Assembly (NCBI RefSeq): GCF_002802915.1
Contig: NZ_PEBJ01000002.1
Coordinates: 225,174 to 289,173, forward strand
Length of the DNA stretch: 64,000 nt
DNA from: Bifidobacterium felsineum
Lineage (GTDB): Bacteria > Actinomycetota > Actinomycetes > Actinomycetales > Bifidobacteriaceae
Reading direction: 5' to 3'
The position numbers were made by a program, and so were the translations under genes. The notes beneath the pieces were generated by a model that saw only the letters and a list, made by a program, of their open reading frames with translations, was not told where the DNA came from and made no database searches. Each line of letters starts with the position of its first letter. Positions within the stretch are counted from its first letter, which is position 1. Below, piece by piece: positions 37,673-46,556 of this stretch.

Positions 37673-39586
37673 TTACTTATCCGCACTCAGGCTGAGCTCT
37701 CGTTCGGCTCGAGCGACAATCATCGTTCGCAAGGTCTCCGGGGCAACCGCGGTGATATGCCTTGCGTGAGCGATGCAGAATGCCACGAACCACGAATCGG
37801 AGGAAACCGTCAGATGGACCTTCTCCCCCGCTCCGCATTGTTCGACTGTGGCGCCAGGCAACGTCTTGATGAATGACAAATCAGCCTGATCGGTGATGAA
37901 CACTGCTTCAGTACCGTTATCGAAACTCCACTTGCGCAGTTCGCTGACCGGCATGTTCGGCACATCGACAGGCTTGGTGGGCTTGACCATTTCAGCCTTT
38001 TCGATGCGGGCTAGACGGAGCACCTGCCAAGTGCGGGGCTTGCCGTTCGCCTTGTCAATGGTCTTGTCTTTGGAAACGTATGCTTTCTTTTCCTTTGGAG
38101 CCGCCGATCCAACATCAGTGTATACGGCTGCGTAGTAAACGCCCTCATCAATGAAGATTTTTGCAGGGGCGACAAGCTTGCGACGTGTACGGCCTGTGCT
38201 ATCGGTGTACTCCATGTCAAGCAGACAATCCGTATTGATGGCGCGCTTGACTACGGAGAAGCTGCGGGGTTCCAGCTCATAGCCGGTCAGGCTCAGCCAC
38301 GGTGTCTGGCCAGGAGTCACGTGTCGACGAAGACGCTCATACAAAGACTCCGCCTGTGCGCGCTGTTTATCCGGCAATAGTGGCGAATGCGCCAGATAGC
38401 TTACGGATGCGGTCAGCATGCTCAAATACTGCGGCGAAATACCAGCAAGACGCTCCAAGCCCAGGGAATTCGTGGCGGAGACAATGCCTTCAGCATCCAG
38501 AAGCGGCCAGTCAATGTCAAAGAACTGGCTACCTGCCATCTCACCATCATCGGAGACGGTGGTGAGGGTATTGATGTCCTTGTGAATGATATTGACGAAC
38601 TTCTTCAGCTCATCATCGTTCTTCGGCTTGCCGATGAAACGAACAGCAAGCTCACTCAAGGAGAATTCCTCGCCAAGATGAGCGGATAGGAACAACATCA
38701 AACGCAGTCGGCGATCCACCTCACTGCCGGTCTGGAATGCAGAACCATTTTTCTTGCTCTGGGCTTTGATTGATTCCGGATCACCGGGCTCACTCACATC
38801 GCGGCTAATCGATGGAGACACCACGGAAGCGCTGACCGGGCCGGCGGATTCATCTGCCAGGACGAACTGGCTTGCGGCATGGAGGCGACGATGATATGCG
38901 TCCACGGCTTCCTGCGGACTCACAATGGTGGCGCCAGGATGCTCAAGCACATACATGGCCAGATCGTCGGAATCCGTGTATGCCACATTCAGGTGTTCGC
39001 CATCCACATCAATGGTGGCGGCGAAACGGCGTGAATCAATAACCTTGACGAGAGAATCAGGAATATGCTGTGTTCCAAGTCCAGGCGCGATGGAGTCGAG
39101 ACCCAGACCGGGAATCGGCGTCTGCGGCACGCGAGGTGTGGTGCGGGAAGCGCGTTGCGCAATCTGCGACTGGTCTGGCTCAGAGGAAATGGCCATCGAG
39201 CGTGCCAAATAATTGGCAGAAGCCAACACAGGCATGTCTTCCGGTTCGAACATCAGTCGAATACGCGGCTCATCGCCGAGCTGAAGACGGTAGGAAGCGA
39301 AATCCTGTCCCTCTGACTTAGAGGAGTATTCGGGCTGCCGTGATTCGATGGCGATGCCCATGGCGGCTAGCTTGGCGCGGTCGCGCTGGAACTGTTTGGC
39401 GAATGCTGCTTTAGCTGCCTGATCAGCCAATTCCCCATAAGAGTCGGCGTATGCCTTGACCCGCTGCGCGATTTGGCGGGAAGTAAGCCATTGCGGGAAC
39501 GCAGACGATAACACGGCCAGTACATCTAGCTCGTGCTTACCCCACTTGTCGGAAAAACGCCGACGCCCGCTTGTACCTTCTGCCAT
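37673..39586 (-). CDS. pafBC: Fused WYL-domain regulator, PafB-PafC
   Basis: 637 residues, equal to PafB plus PafC end to end. The N-terminal half has a winged helix (about 15-90: KHELDVLAVLSSAFPQWLTSRQ) and a WCX-like tail (around RRFAATIDVDGEHLNVAYTD), but I cannot find a clear WYL core in it. The C-terminal half has a second helix-turn-helix (about 315-365, RRLRLMLFLSAHLG), a WYL domain (CLLDMEYTDSTGRTRRKLVAP ... VYYAAVYTD) and a WCX domain. PafBC activates the LexA-independent DNA-damage response in mycobacteria; the same role is inferred. ATG 39586 follows GAGG. Confidence 0.85.
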   Translation of the reverse strand: MAEGTSGRRRFSDKWGKHELDVLAVLSSAFPQWLTSRQIAQRVKAYADSYGELADQAAKAAFAKQFQRDRAKLAAMGIAIESRQPEYSSKSEGQDFASYRLQLGDEPRIRLMFEPEDMPVLASANYLARSMAISSEPDQSQIAQRASRTTPRVPQTPIPGLGLDSIAPGLGTQHIPDSLVKVIDSRRFAATIDVDGEHLNVAYTDSDDLAMYVLEHPGATIVSPQEAVDAYHRRLHAASQFVLADESAGPVSASVVSPSISRDVSEPGDPESIKAQSKKNGSAFQTGSEVDRRLRLMLFLSAHLGEEFSLSELAVRFIGKPKNDDELKKFVNIIHKDINTLTTVSDDGEMAGSQFFDIDWPLLDAEGIVSATNSLGLERLAGISPQYLSMLTASVSYLAHSPLLPDKQRAQAESLYERLRRHVTPGQTPWLSLTGYELEPRSFSVVKRAINTDCLLDMEYTDSTGRTRRKLVAPAKIFIDEGVYYAAVYTDVGSAAPKEKKAYVSKDKTIDKANGKPRTWQVLRLARIEKAEMVKPTKPVDVPNMPVSELRKWSFDNGTEAVFITDQADLSFIKTLPGATVEQCGAGEKVHLTVSSDSWFVAFCIAHARHITAVAPETLRTMIVARAERELSLSADK

Positions 39587-39646
39587 TAGTCCTCACGTAT
39601 AGATATTGTTTCGTTATAAGTGTGTGTGAGTTTTTAATCTCACGCT

Positions 39647-39669
39647 CCCTCTATCTTAGAGGGTTTTTT
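39647..39669 (+). terminator. Orphan plus-strand intrinsic terminator
   Basis: CCCTCTA (39647-39653), loop TCT, TAGAGGG (39657-39663), then six T. It works only on the plus strand, yet the genes on both sides (pafBC and galU) are on the minus strand. It may end antisense transcription or a small RNA. Confidence 0.65.
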
Positions 39670-39687
39670 CTGTAATATGTGTCATTT

Positions 39688-39732
39688 CACGAAATTTAAC
39701 GGCTCTTTTTTGTGGGAGCCGTTAAATTCCGT
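39688..39732 (-). terminator. Hairpin after galU
   Basis: CACGAAATTTAACGGCTC (39688-39705) pairs with GAGCCGTTAAATTCCGTG (39715-39732) with one mismatch, 7 nt beyond the galU stop. The loop on the minus strand is A-rich and no U run follows. Confidence 0.6.
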
Positions 39733-39739
39733 GCGTAAA

Positions 39740-41266
39740 TCACACCCAATCGTCAGGTTCGATGCCCTGCGGGCCAACGTATTCGCCGTTCGGCACGTAG
39801 CTGGGTTCTTCCTTGTCTTCCAATTTGGCATCAGCGAACATCATCACATCTCGACCGAACGTCCAATCGCCTCGAATCGTTACCGAATTGGCGGCAGCCA
39901 GTGAAGGAACCGCATAGGGGAAGCGCTCGTCAAAATCGTGGATGTTCTTATAGAAGCGTGGATCAAGATCGACGTTCGGGAAGATGTAGTTGCCATCTTC
40001 CATTTCATACGTATCAGTCAGATGGAAGCGGTCGGAACGCATGATGAACAGATCATTGGTGGTCTTCACCGGCAGGAATCGCATGCGATCGACCTGGACG
40101 CAGATGGCACCATTGAACAGGCCGATCGCGGCCCCCATAGCGGTCTCAAGCTGAATTACCTGCTCGGTGTCCGGGTTTGTGGGATCTACGGTCTTCTTAT
40201 TGCGAATTACAGGCAACGGCAGCACGCCATTGTATTCGGCCAGCTTGGCCTTCAGCGCGTCAATACGGATCCAAATCGAATTGGTGTTGAAGTAAGGATG
40301 CTTCTTGATGTCTTGCGCAGCGGCCTTATCATCCGGATGCACCTGGCTCATTTCGCGTAGCATAAGACGTCCAGTGACCTTATCACGTACGATATGGCCA
40401 CCTTTGCGGTCGGCCGGGGTACGAGTGGCGACTTCGGCCATGAAAGGTGCGCCGGTGTTTTCGAAATGCTGGGCGAGTGTTCGAGATGGACGAGCGCCAA
40501 GGTTGTCTGAATTCGAGATGAACAGATATTTGAAGCCATGCTCTTCGAGTACGTCAAGCAGTCCCGATTCCCAAATCGTGGAGAACAGGTCGCCGTGGCC
40601 CGGTGGGCACCATTCCAGTTCGGGGTTCTGCGGGAAGCTGACCGGCTCTCCGGTCGCGGCCACCAGCTTAGGTTCCTGATGTTGGATGATTTCCATGGGG
40701 ATTTCGGTCTGCTCAAACTTACGATTGTATTTGAGCACCTTCATCGTATCCGAGGAAGTGCGGAAAGAGTTCATGAAGGTCAATGGCAGTTCCACGTTCA
40801 GACGCGCGCGAGCGGTGAGCACCTGACCGATGATGATGTCGATGAATCGCATCTGTTTTGCCTTATGACGGCGCACAGGCAGCAAAGACTTCGCGCAATC
40901 GAGACCCATGGAAGTGCCGAGGCCTCCGTTAAGCTTCAGGAACGCGGTTTTGGAGAATGCGTCCACGGCCTTGTCATGGTTGATGGTTTCGTATACGTCA
41001 TGGAAGCTTGGTACGTGTTCCAATGGCTCGATATCATCTTCGCGAATCCAGCTGGATGCCTCTTCATGACGCCATACGTTGAACAGATGATGGAACTGGT
41101 TGATGGCGGTTTCGCTCATACCATGCTCGCGCATTTTTGCGGCCGAGTGCTCGAAGATTGCATCATCGGTGTTCATGGCGAGTTTGTCTGCGTTGGTGGC
41201 ACCAGTTTTCGCGGCGAGGTTTTGCTCCTCATCGTTTGGCTGGAGGCCATCGGTTGGTTCGGTCAT
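39740..41266 (-). CDS. ugpA: UTP-glucose-1-phosphate uridylyltransferase (UDPGP family)
   Basis: 508 residues of the eukaryote-like UDPGP family rather than the bacterial GalU family. The nucleotide-binding LNGGLGTSMGLDCAKSLLPV and the uridine/sugar region QHQEPKLVAATGEPVSF, CPPGHGDLF and FISNSDNLGA are present. It makes UDP-glucose, needed in bifidobacteria for the Leloir and galacto-N-biose pathways and glycan synthesis. AAAGGGAC before ATG 41266. Monocistronic. Confidence 0.95.
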   Translation of the reverse strand: MTEPTDGLQPNDEEQNLAAKTGATNADKLAMNTDDAIFEHSAAKMREHGMSETAINQFHHLFNVWRHEEASSWIREDDIEPLEHVPSFHDVYETINHDKAVDAFSKTAFLKLNGGLGTSMGLDCAKSLLPVRRHKAKQMRFIDIIIGQVLTARARLNVELPLTFMNSFRTSSDTMKVLKYNRKFEQTEIPMEIIQHQEPKLVAATGEPVSFPQNPELEWCPPGHGDLFSTIWESGLLDVLEEHGFKYLFISNSDNLGARPSRTLAQHFENTGAPFMAEVATRTPADRKGGHIVRDKVTGRLMLREMSQVHPDDKAAAQDIKKHPYFNTNSIWIRIDALKAKLAEYNGVLPLPVIRNKKTVDPTNPDTEQVIQLETAMGAAIGLFNGAICVQVDRMRFLPVKTTNDLFIMRSDRFHLTDTYEMEDGNYIFPNVDLDPRFYKNIHDFDERFPYAVPSLAAANSVTIRGDWTFGRDVMMFADAKLEDKEEPSYVPNGEYVGPQGIEPDDWV

Positions 41267-41410
41267 TCAGGTCCCTTTCATCAAAACTACAAGGCACTAG
41301 TCTATCGCGTGATTGTGCGCAGTACTTCGTAATACGCACAATAAGGTGGTTCTATTCTGGTGAACGGAGCATGAACTACTGATTGCAGTGTTTTTCGTTC
41401 CTTATATGCG

Positions 41411-41449
41411 GAAAAACAAAAGGTCCGGAATCACTCTGATTCCGGACCT
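41411..41449 (-). terminator. Terminator of tRNA-Pro
   Basis: AGGTCCGGAATCA (41421-41433) and TGATTCCGGACCT (41437-41449), loop 3 nt; on the minus strand followed by TTTTGTTTTTC. Confidence 0.92.
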
Positions 41450-41454
41450 ATCTG

Positions 41455-41528
<74 letters not shown>

Positions 41529-41552
41529 ATGTTGCAAAAGCAACAGTCAGGC

Positions 41553-41580
41553 AATTTACCATGCATTGCCGAACTCTCAA
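41553..41580 (-). promoter_or_regulatory. Probable promoter of tRNA-Pro
   Basis: On the minus strand TTGAGA (41580-41575), 16-nt spacer, TAAATT (41558-41553). Transcription would start about 20 nt before the tRNA 5' end. Confidence 0.45.
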
Positions 41581-41660
41581 AATCAGAAGCGTGTCGTATG
41601 GGAAGATGACTCATGGCAAGTTGAATTCCAACGTAGCCTATAGCTTATAGCCGCAATGTG

Positions 41661-42422
41661 CTATATGCTGAATCGCACCAACTCGCTGGCCACCATGCAG
41701 ACGGTATCGTCGGTCATAATTCCATTAATCGCACGCTGATTGAACAGCGTATCAACCCATAACCTGTAGGAGGAATAATCCTGGTCAGTCGGCAGCGGGC
41801 TGTGCGAATGTGAATCCATATACGCTTGCCAGGACTTGCGTGTGTAATGGATCGGGTTGGGGAATGCGTGAAGCTCAGGATTATGGAAGAACGCGGCTGT
41901 CGTGTCTTTGAAGTGCCGGATGCTGCCTGTGATGATGTCGCCATCCTCACCGTATCGATCTGCGCGCAGTGCCGAGTCGAACGATGTGACGTTGTATAGC
42001 GATACCAGTAGATACCGTCCATCACGCGCGATGCGCCGGCATTCGGCCGCGAACCGGTCCGGGGCGAACCAGTGCATTGCCTGGGCCACGGTGATGACAT
42101 CCACGCTTTGTGCAGGAAGCCCAGTATCGTCGGCTGTGCCATCGTGAACAGTCACATTGGCGAACTCGCGCATATTCTGAACCAGTTCCGTACGCATATC
42201 TGCATCTGGTTCTACGGCGTGGACAGGTACACCCAAGCCGGCAATGGCACTGGTGAACTTACCGGTACCGGCTCCTATATCCGCGATTGTCGCATTATCG
42301 CGAGCGGTCTCGCCGAGTTCATGCCGTATCACATCATCGATGTACCGGATTGCCGTTGCAGGATAGCCCGGCCTTCCTTCCGCATAGACTTGAGCCTTGC
42401 CGTGAAATTTCGTCTGTTCCAT
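41661..42422 (-). CDS. Class I SAM-dependent methyltransferase
   Basis: 253 residues. The SAM motif I is ADIGAGTGKFTSAIA, followed by VEPDADM (acidic motif II), DGTADDTGLP and a post-motif AQAMHWF. This is the Methyltransf_11/25 group often annotated as YjhP/UbiE-like; the HWF signature is common in small-molecule methyltransferases of unknown substrate. No obvious Shine-Dalgarno sequence before ATG 42422. Confidence 0.9.
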   Translation of the reverse strand: MEQTKFHGKAQVYAEGRPGYPATAIRYIDDVIRHELGETARDNATIADIGAGTGKFTSAIAGLGVPVHAVEPDADMRTELVQNMREFANVTVHDGTADDTGLPAQSVDVITVAQAMHWFAPDRFAAECRRIARDGRYLLVSLYNVTSFDSALRADRYGEDGDIITGSIRHFKDTTAAFFHNPELHAFPNPIHYTRKSWQAYMDSHSHSPLPTDQDYSSYRLWVDTLFNQRAINGIMTDDTVCMVASELVRFSI

Positions 42423-42492
42423 ACTTTCAGCTTAGGCATTTCTTAAGCAGTATAGACTAACTAGGCCGAATCCACGTCGCCGATTAAGGAAG

Positions 42493-42701
42493 ATGAACAT
42501 CATGACCGATAAAGTCGCCAACTACCATCAGGCGAGGTTGATTGTCGAACAGATTAACGGTGGCGCTACCATGTGAAGGATTTCTGGGAGTATAAAATCC
42601 TCGCACTATTACAGAATCTGTAGGACGATCTTCTGGACGCGGCAGGAATCACGCATAGTATTCTTGACCTTCTGTTGAAACCGATTTGGAGATGGCTTTA
42701 A
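42493..42701 (+). pseudogene. Frameshifted small gene of unknown function
   Basis: AAGGAAG precedes ATG 42493 and ATG 42502. The first frame encodes MTDKVANYHQARLIVEQ then INGG and stops at 42574-42576. One base back, the reading continues as RYHVKDFWEYKILALLQNL, meets an in-frame TAG (42621-42623), then DDLLDAAGITHSILDLLLK and ends at TAA 42699-42701. Both parts look protein-like and join naturally, giving about 67 residues if one frameshift and one stop are repaired. A real terminator follows. The intact family is not recognised. Confidence 0.6.
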
Positions 42702-42723
42702 ATCCTTCGCTTACACGACCCAC

Positions 42724-42753
42724 AACCATCACGGTATTCCGTGGTGGTTTTTC
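42724..42753 (+). terminator. Terminator after the broken small gene
   Basis: AACCATCACGG and CCGTGGTGGTT form a stem (one G-T pair) with loop TATT, followed by TTTTC. Between here and 42894 I see only the leader and promoter region of the YbaK gene. Confidence 0.8.
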
Positions 42754-42894
42754 TTATGCTCGGATTAGCTCGCGCGGTCATAGGTCGGAAAGACAGACTG
42801 CAGCATTTATATAATTGTTAGATGCGCACTTACGGGAAGTGCAGGGGAATCATGAGCTACGGACTCTGATGTGTGGTTGACGGAGGCACGCGAC

Positions 42895-43362
42895 ATGGCC
42901 AGTTATGAGCAGATCAAGCAGTTTGCGGAGTCGCATCCCAATCAGGCCTGTATTATCGAGCATGAAATTGCGATTGTGAATCTGGAATCAGGGGCGAGGG
43001 TATTCGACATTACCAAGGCTGCGGCCACCTACATCGTTGAGTCCAAGGAAGGCATGTTCGCTGTCGTTGCTTCAGCTGTGGGACATCTGAAGTGGCGGCA
43101 GCTCGGCCGTGTTTTGGGATTGCATCAGATTCATCTGGCATCACCGGAGATGGTCAAGGAACATACGGGCTACGATGTTGGCACGGTCGGTCCGCTGTTC
43201 CTGAACGGTGTGCGTATGTTCTTCGACAACAGACTTCTGCAACATGACATGGTGTATTGCGGTACGGAGGATGCACACCACACGCTCGCCATCGCGCCCA
43301 AGCTCATCATCGACAGCAATGATATCGCTGGCTATTTCAATAGCGACGAATACCTGAAGTAG
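42895..43362 (+). CDS. YbaK/EbsC family aminoacyl-tRNA deacylase domain protein
   Basis: 155 residues of the YbaK/ProRS-INS fold. Visible family features: AATYIVESKEGMFAVVASA, a central KWRQLGRVLGLHQIHLASPEMVKEHTGYDVGTVGPLFL (read as the EMVKEHTGYDVGTVGP block) and DNRLLQHDMVYCGTEDAHHTLAI. Such proteins hydrolyse mischarged tRNAs; the exact tRNA is not known. ATG 42895 has GGAGG 8 nt before it; an upstream GTG at 42871 lacks one. Confidence 0.87.
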   Translation: MASYEQIKQFAESHPNQACIIEHEIAIVNLESGARVFDITKAAATYIVESKEGMFAVVASAVGHLKWRQLGRVLGLHQIHLASPEMVKEHTGYDVGTVGPLFLNGVRMFFDNRLLQHDMVYCGTEDAHHTLAIAPKLIIDSNDIAGYFNSDEYLK

Positions 43363-43377
43363 AACATCACCATAGAG

Positions 43378-43422
43378 TAGGGGGCTTGCATGATGCTCAT
43401 CGAGCATCATGCAAGCCCCCTA
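43378..43422. terminator. Long perfect hairpin between convergent genes
   Basis: A 21-bp perfect stem (43378-43398 with 43402-43422, loop ATC) with GGGGG/CCCCC near the base, between the YbaK gene and the convergent cmk-der gene. Short U-rich stretches flank it, so it may end transcription from both sides. Confidence 0.7.
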
Positions 43423-43476
43423 TCTTCATACAAGCGGCGTATGCAAGCAGCATCGCTGGTACACCGCGCTAGAACA

Positions 43477-45606
43477 CTACTTGCGCTTCTTCTTTTCGCG
43501 AATGTTTACCGAAATCTGGATTGGCGTTCCTTCGAAGCCGAACTCCTCACGAAGCTGGCGTTCGATGTAACGGCGGTAGCCGTGCTCCAAGAAGCCGGTG
43601 GCGAAGATTACGAAACGTGGCGGGCGCGTGGAAGCTTGCGTGGCGAACAGGATACGCGGCTGCTTGCCACCTCGCAATGGATGCGGATGCGCGGCCTGAA
43701 TCTTACCAAGGAACGCGTTGAGCTTGCCGGTGGGGATACGCTGGTCCCAGGATTCCAGAGCGGTATGCATCGCATTGGACAGACGATTCGTGTGCCAGCC
43801 TGTCTTGGCGGAAAGGTTCACACGCTGAGCCCAGGTCACGCGGTCGAACTCGGTGTTCCACAAACGTTCCAAACGCTGTTTGTCGAATTCGTCCATCGCA
43901 TCCCATTTATTGAACACCAGCACGATTGCGCGGCCGGCATCCACGGCGGTGGACATAACTTTCAGATCCTGATCGGAAATCGGCTGGGAGGCATCGAACA
44001 GAATCAGTGCCAGTTCGGAACGCTCGATTGCGGCTTGGGTGCGTAGCGAGGAATAGTATTCCGCGCCTGTCAGTTTATGCTGGCGTCGCTTGATGCCTGC
44101 AGTATCAATGAACAGCCAGTTCTCACCGTCGATATCGATGATTTCATCAACGGGGTCGCGTGTGGTACCGGCCAGATCGTTGACCACCGAACGCTCCTCG
44201 CGAGCCAGTTGGTTGAGCAGGGAGGACTTGCCCACATTCGGGCGGCCGACCAGCGCGATACGACGCAGATTGGAAGGAGTCAGGAATCCGGAGGTCTTCT
44301 CTGCCTTCTTGAGCTTGTCAAGTGCGGCATCGAGCAGTTCGCCCACACCTCTGCCGTGCATGGCGGAAACCGGATACGGTTCGCCCAAACCAAGCTTCCA
44401 GAATTCAGCGGCCATATATTCGCTGGCGTGGTCATCGATTTTATTGACGGCCAACGTCACCGGCTTGCCGGCGGCGCGCAGCATCTTGACAATACGCTCA
44501 TCGGTATCGGTCATGCCCACCTGAGCATCCACCACGAACACCACAGCGTCGGCAAGCTGAACAGCCACCTGAGCCTGAGAGGCAATGGCGGAGTCGATGC
44601 CCTCTACATCGGCCTCCCAACCACCGGTATCCACAAGCTTGAAATCAGTGCCGGCCCATTCGGCATCGTAGCTTACGCGGTCGCGCGTCACACCCGGGGT
44701 GTCCTCCACCACAGCGGCGCGGCGGCCGAGGATACGGTTCACGAGGGAGGACTTGCCCACATTCGGGCGGCCCACTACAGCCAACACGCCTACCGGCTTG
44801 GGGCCCGACTTGCGCGTGCCTTCGGTAAAGCCGCGTCCGGAAATCAGTGCCTCATCCGCCTCGTCGAGATCGTAGCCTTCGAGATTGGCGGCGTACTGTT
44901 CATATTCCTGATTCTCGATGGCGTCTTCCACCAAACCGATGAGCACATCAAGCGTATGCTCGAAATCCATATCGGAGTTGTCGACGGTGGTCACGCCATC
45001 CGCCGCGGTCATAAAGCTGGTGACCTTGGAATCGGCCTTATCTCGGGCGGCGACATCTTCAGCACCTACGCCTGAGACGGCTTGACCGGTGCGACGAGCC
45101 TGACGGACCTCCTCGCGGGCGGTCAGCAGCACGCGCACCTCGGCATCCGGAGCGACGACAGTCGTGATATCGCGGCCCTCGGCCACGATGCCCAAGCCGC
45201 CGGAGAAAGAATCCGCAGAAGCCTCACGAGCGATATAGGCGCGCTGCGCAGCAATCAGCACATTGCGCACGGGAATCACATTGGAGACCTTCGATACATG
45301 GGAGGAGACCTCCGAAGAGCGAATGGCCTCGGAAATATCCTCGTCGTCGGCGAAGACTCGTGGATCATCAGGATCCACGGAAATATCGAAGTGATCGCCG
45401 GTGAAGAACTCGCCCACCGCTTCGGTGACGATGCGCTCATCCACGGTCTCGGCATCAAGGTCGATGCCCTGCTTCAAGCACCACCATGCACAGGCACGAT
45501 ACATGGCACCTGTATCGAGGTAAGCGTATCCGAAATATTTGGCCAATGCCTTCGATGTGGACGATTTCCCCACACCGGCAGGGCCGTCAATGGCAACGCG
45601 GATCAC
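43477..45606 (-). CDS. cmk-der: Fused cytidylate kinase / ribosome-assembly GTPase Der
   Basis: 709 residues. Residues 1-230 are CMP kinase: P-loop [36 protein letters not shown]. After a 40-residue acidic linker, Der begins about 270 with two GTPase domains: [14 protein letters not shown] (about 278) with DTGGW and NKID, and [14 protein letters not shown] (about 453) with DTAGI and NKWD, then the KH-like C-terminal domain ending in a basic KKKRK. It couples CDP supply and 50S assembly only by linkage as far as known. GTG 45606 overlaps the rluB stop as GTGA. Confidence 0.97.
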   Translation of the reverse strand: MIRVAIDGPAGVGKSSTSKALAKYFGYAYLDTGAMYRACAWWCLKQGIDLDAETVDERIVTEAVGEFFTGDHFDISVDPDDPRVFADDEDISEAIRSSEVSSHVSKVSNVIPVRNVLIAAQRAYIAREASADSFSGGLGIVAEGRDITTVVAPDAEVRVLLTAREEVRQARRTGQAVSGVGAEDVAARDKADSKVTSFMTAADGVTTVDNSDMDFEHTLDVLIGLVEDAIENQEYEQYAANLEGYDLDEADEALISGRGFTEGTRKSGPKPVGVLAVVGRPNVGKSSLVNRILGRRAAVVEDTPGVTRDRVSYDAEWAGTDFKLVDTGGWEADVEGIDSAIASQAQVAVQLADAVVFVVDAQVGMTDTDERIVKMLRAAGKPVTLAVNKIDDHASEYMAAEFWKLGLGEPYPVSAMHGRGVGELLDAALDKLKKAEKTSGFLTPSNLRRIALVGRPNVGKSSLLNQLAREERSVVNDLAGTTRDPVDEIIDIDGENWLFIDTAGIKRRQHKLTGAEYYSSLRTQAAIERSELALILFDASQPISDQDLKVMSTAVDAGRAIVLVFNKWDAMDEFDKQRLERLWNTEFDRVTWAQRVNLSAKTGWHTNRLSNAMHTALESWDQRIPTGKLNAFLGKIQAAHPHPLRGGKQPRILFATQASTRPPRFVIFATGFLEHGYRRYIERQLREEFGFEGTPIQISVNIREKKKRK

Positions 45607-46373
45607 AGACCGACCTCCTTGGAAAGCGAACGCACTTCAGTCTGGGACAGCACACGGTAGGAACCGGATTTCAGATCGCCAAGTTTGATCGGACCAATCT
45701 GGGTGCGAACCAGTCGCTTGACCGGGAACCCAATCGAGCCGAAGATACGGCGGACAATGCGGTTTTTACCGGAATGCAGCACGACTTTAACCATCGTGTA
45801 ATCGCGGTTGGCGTCGATAATGGCGCAGTGATCGAGCTTGATCCAGCCGTCATCGAGCTGCACGCCGGTCTTCACCAGACGACGGCACACGGTGCCGGAC
45901 AGCTTGCCCTCGACGGTGGCGATATAGGTCTTCTCGACCTCGTATTTCGGATGCATGACGTGCTGAGACAGCTCGCCGTCATTGGTCATCAAGATAAGGC
46001 CTTCGGAATCGTAATCCAAACGGCCCATGTGGAAGATGCGTTCGTACTTATCTCCCACGATATCGCGCAATGTATAGCGGCCCTTCGGATCGTCCATTGC
46101 GGACAGTACCTTGCGCGGCTTGTTCAGTGCGAGGGTCACATGGTTCGGGTTCACGCGTACACGAGAACCATCCACACGCACCTGCTGAGTTTTGGGGTTC
46201 ACGCGGGAACCGAGTTCGGTGACCAGTTCGCCATCTACTTCAACGCGACCTTCGATGATCATGTCCTCGCACTTGCGGCGAGATCCGAAGCCCGCCTGAG
46301 CGAGAAGCTTCTGAAGACGAATGGAATTGGAATCATCATGCGCTTTCTGAGCGCGAGAATATGCGTTTGGCAT
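45603..46373 (-). CDS. rluB: 23S rRNA pseudouridine synthase, RsuA/RluB family
   Basis: 256 residues: N-terminal S4 RNA-binding domain (about 18-70, [19 protein letters not shown]), then the catalytic domain with the aspartate in [17 protein letters not shown], and KTYIATVEG plus [16 protein letters not shown]. It precedes cmk-der with a 4-nt overlap, matching the scpAB-rluB-cmk-der order of actinobacteria, though scpAB is not upstream here. GGGAG before ATG 46373. Confidence 0.95.
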   Translation of the reverse strand: MPNAYSRAQKAHDDSNSIRLQKLLAQAGFGSRRKCEDMIIEGRVEVDGELVTELGSRVNPKTQQVRVDGSRVRVNPNHVTLALNKPRKVLSAMDDPKGRYTLRDIVGDKYERIFHMGRLDYDSEGLILMTNDGELSQHVMHPKYEVEKTYIATVEGKLSGTVCRRLVKTGVQLDDGWIKLDHCAIIDANRDYTMVKVVLHSGKNRIVRRIFGSIGFPVKRLVRTQIGPIKLGDLKSGSYRVLSQTEVRSLSKEVGL

Positions 46374-46556
46374 CGTTCTCCCAACGTGGCCGGGCAGGTT
46401 GTTATGTCAACCTGAATCTAACAATCGGGTTGGCGTGGCTGAAATTCTCAGCTATTTCCAACCTTTACATAATACCGCATGGCCGGACTACTGATAGACT
46501 GGCAACCGTTTGTGCGGGTTCTCCCGCCTTCCAATAGATGAAAAGGATTGCAAATC

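Noticed and set aside
42559..42576. Programmed frameshift in the small gene
   Set aside because: No slippery heptamer is seen, and a further in-frame TAG lies downstream, so decay is the simpler reading.
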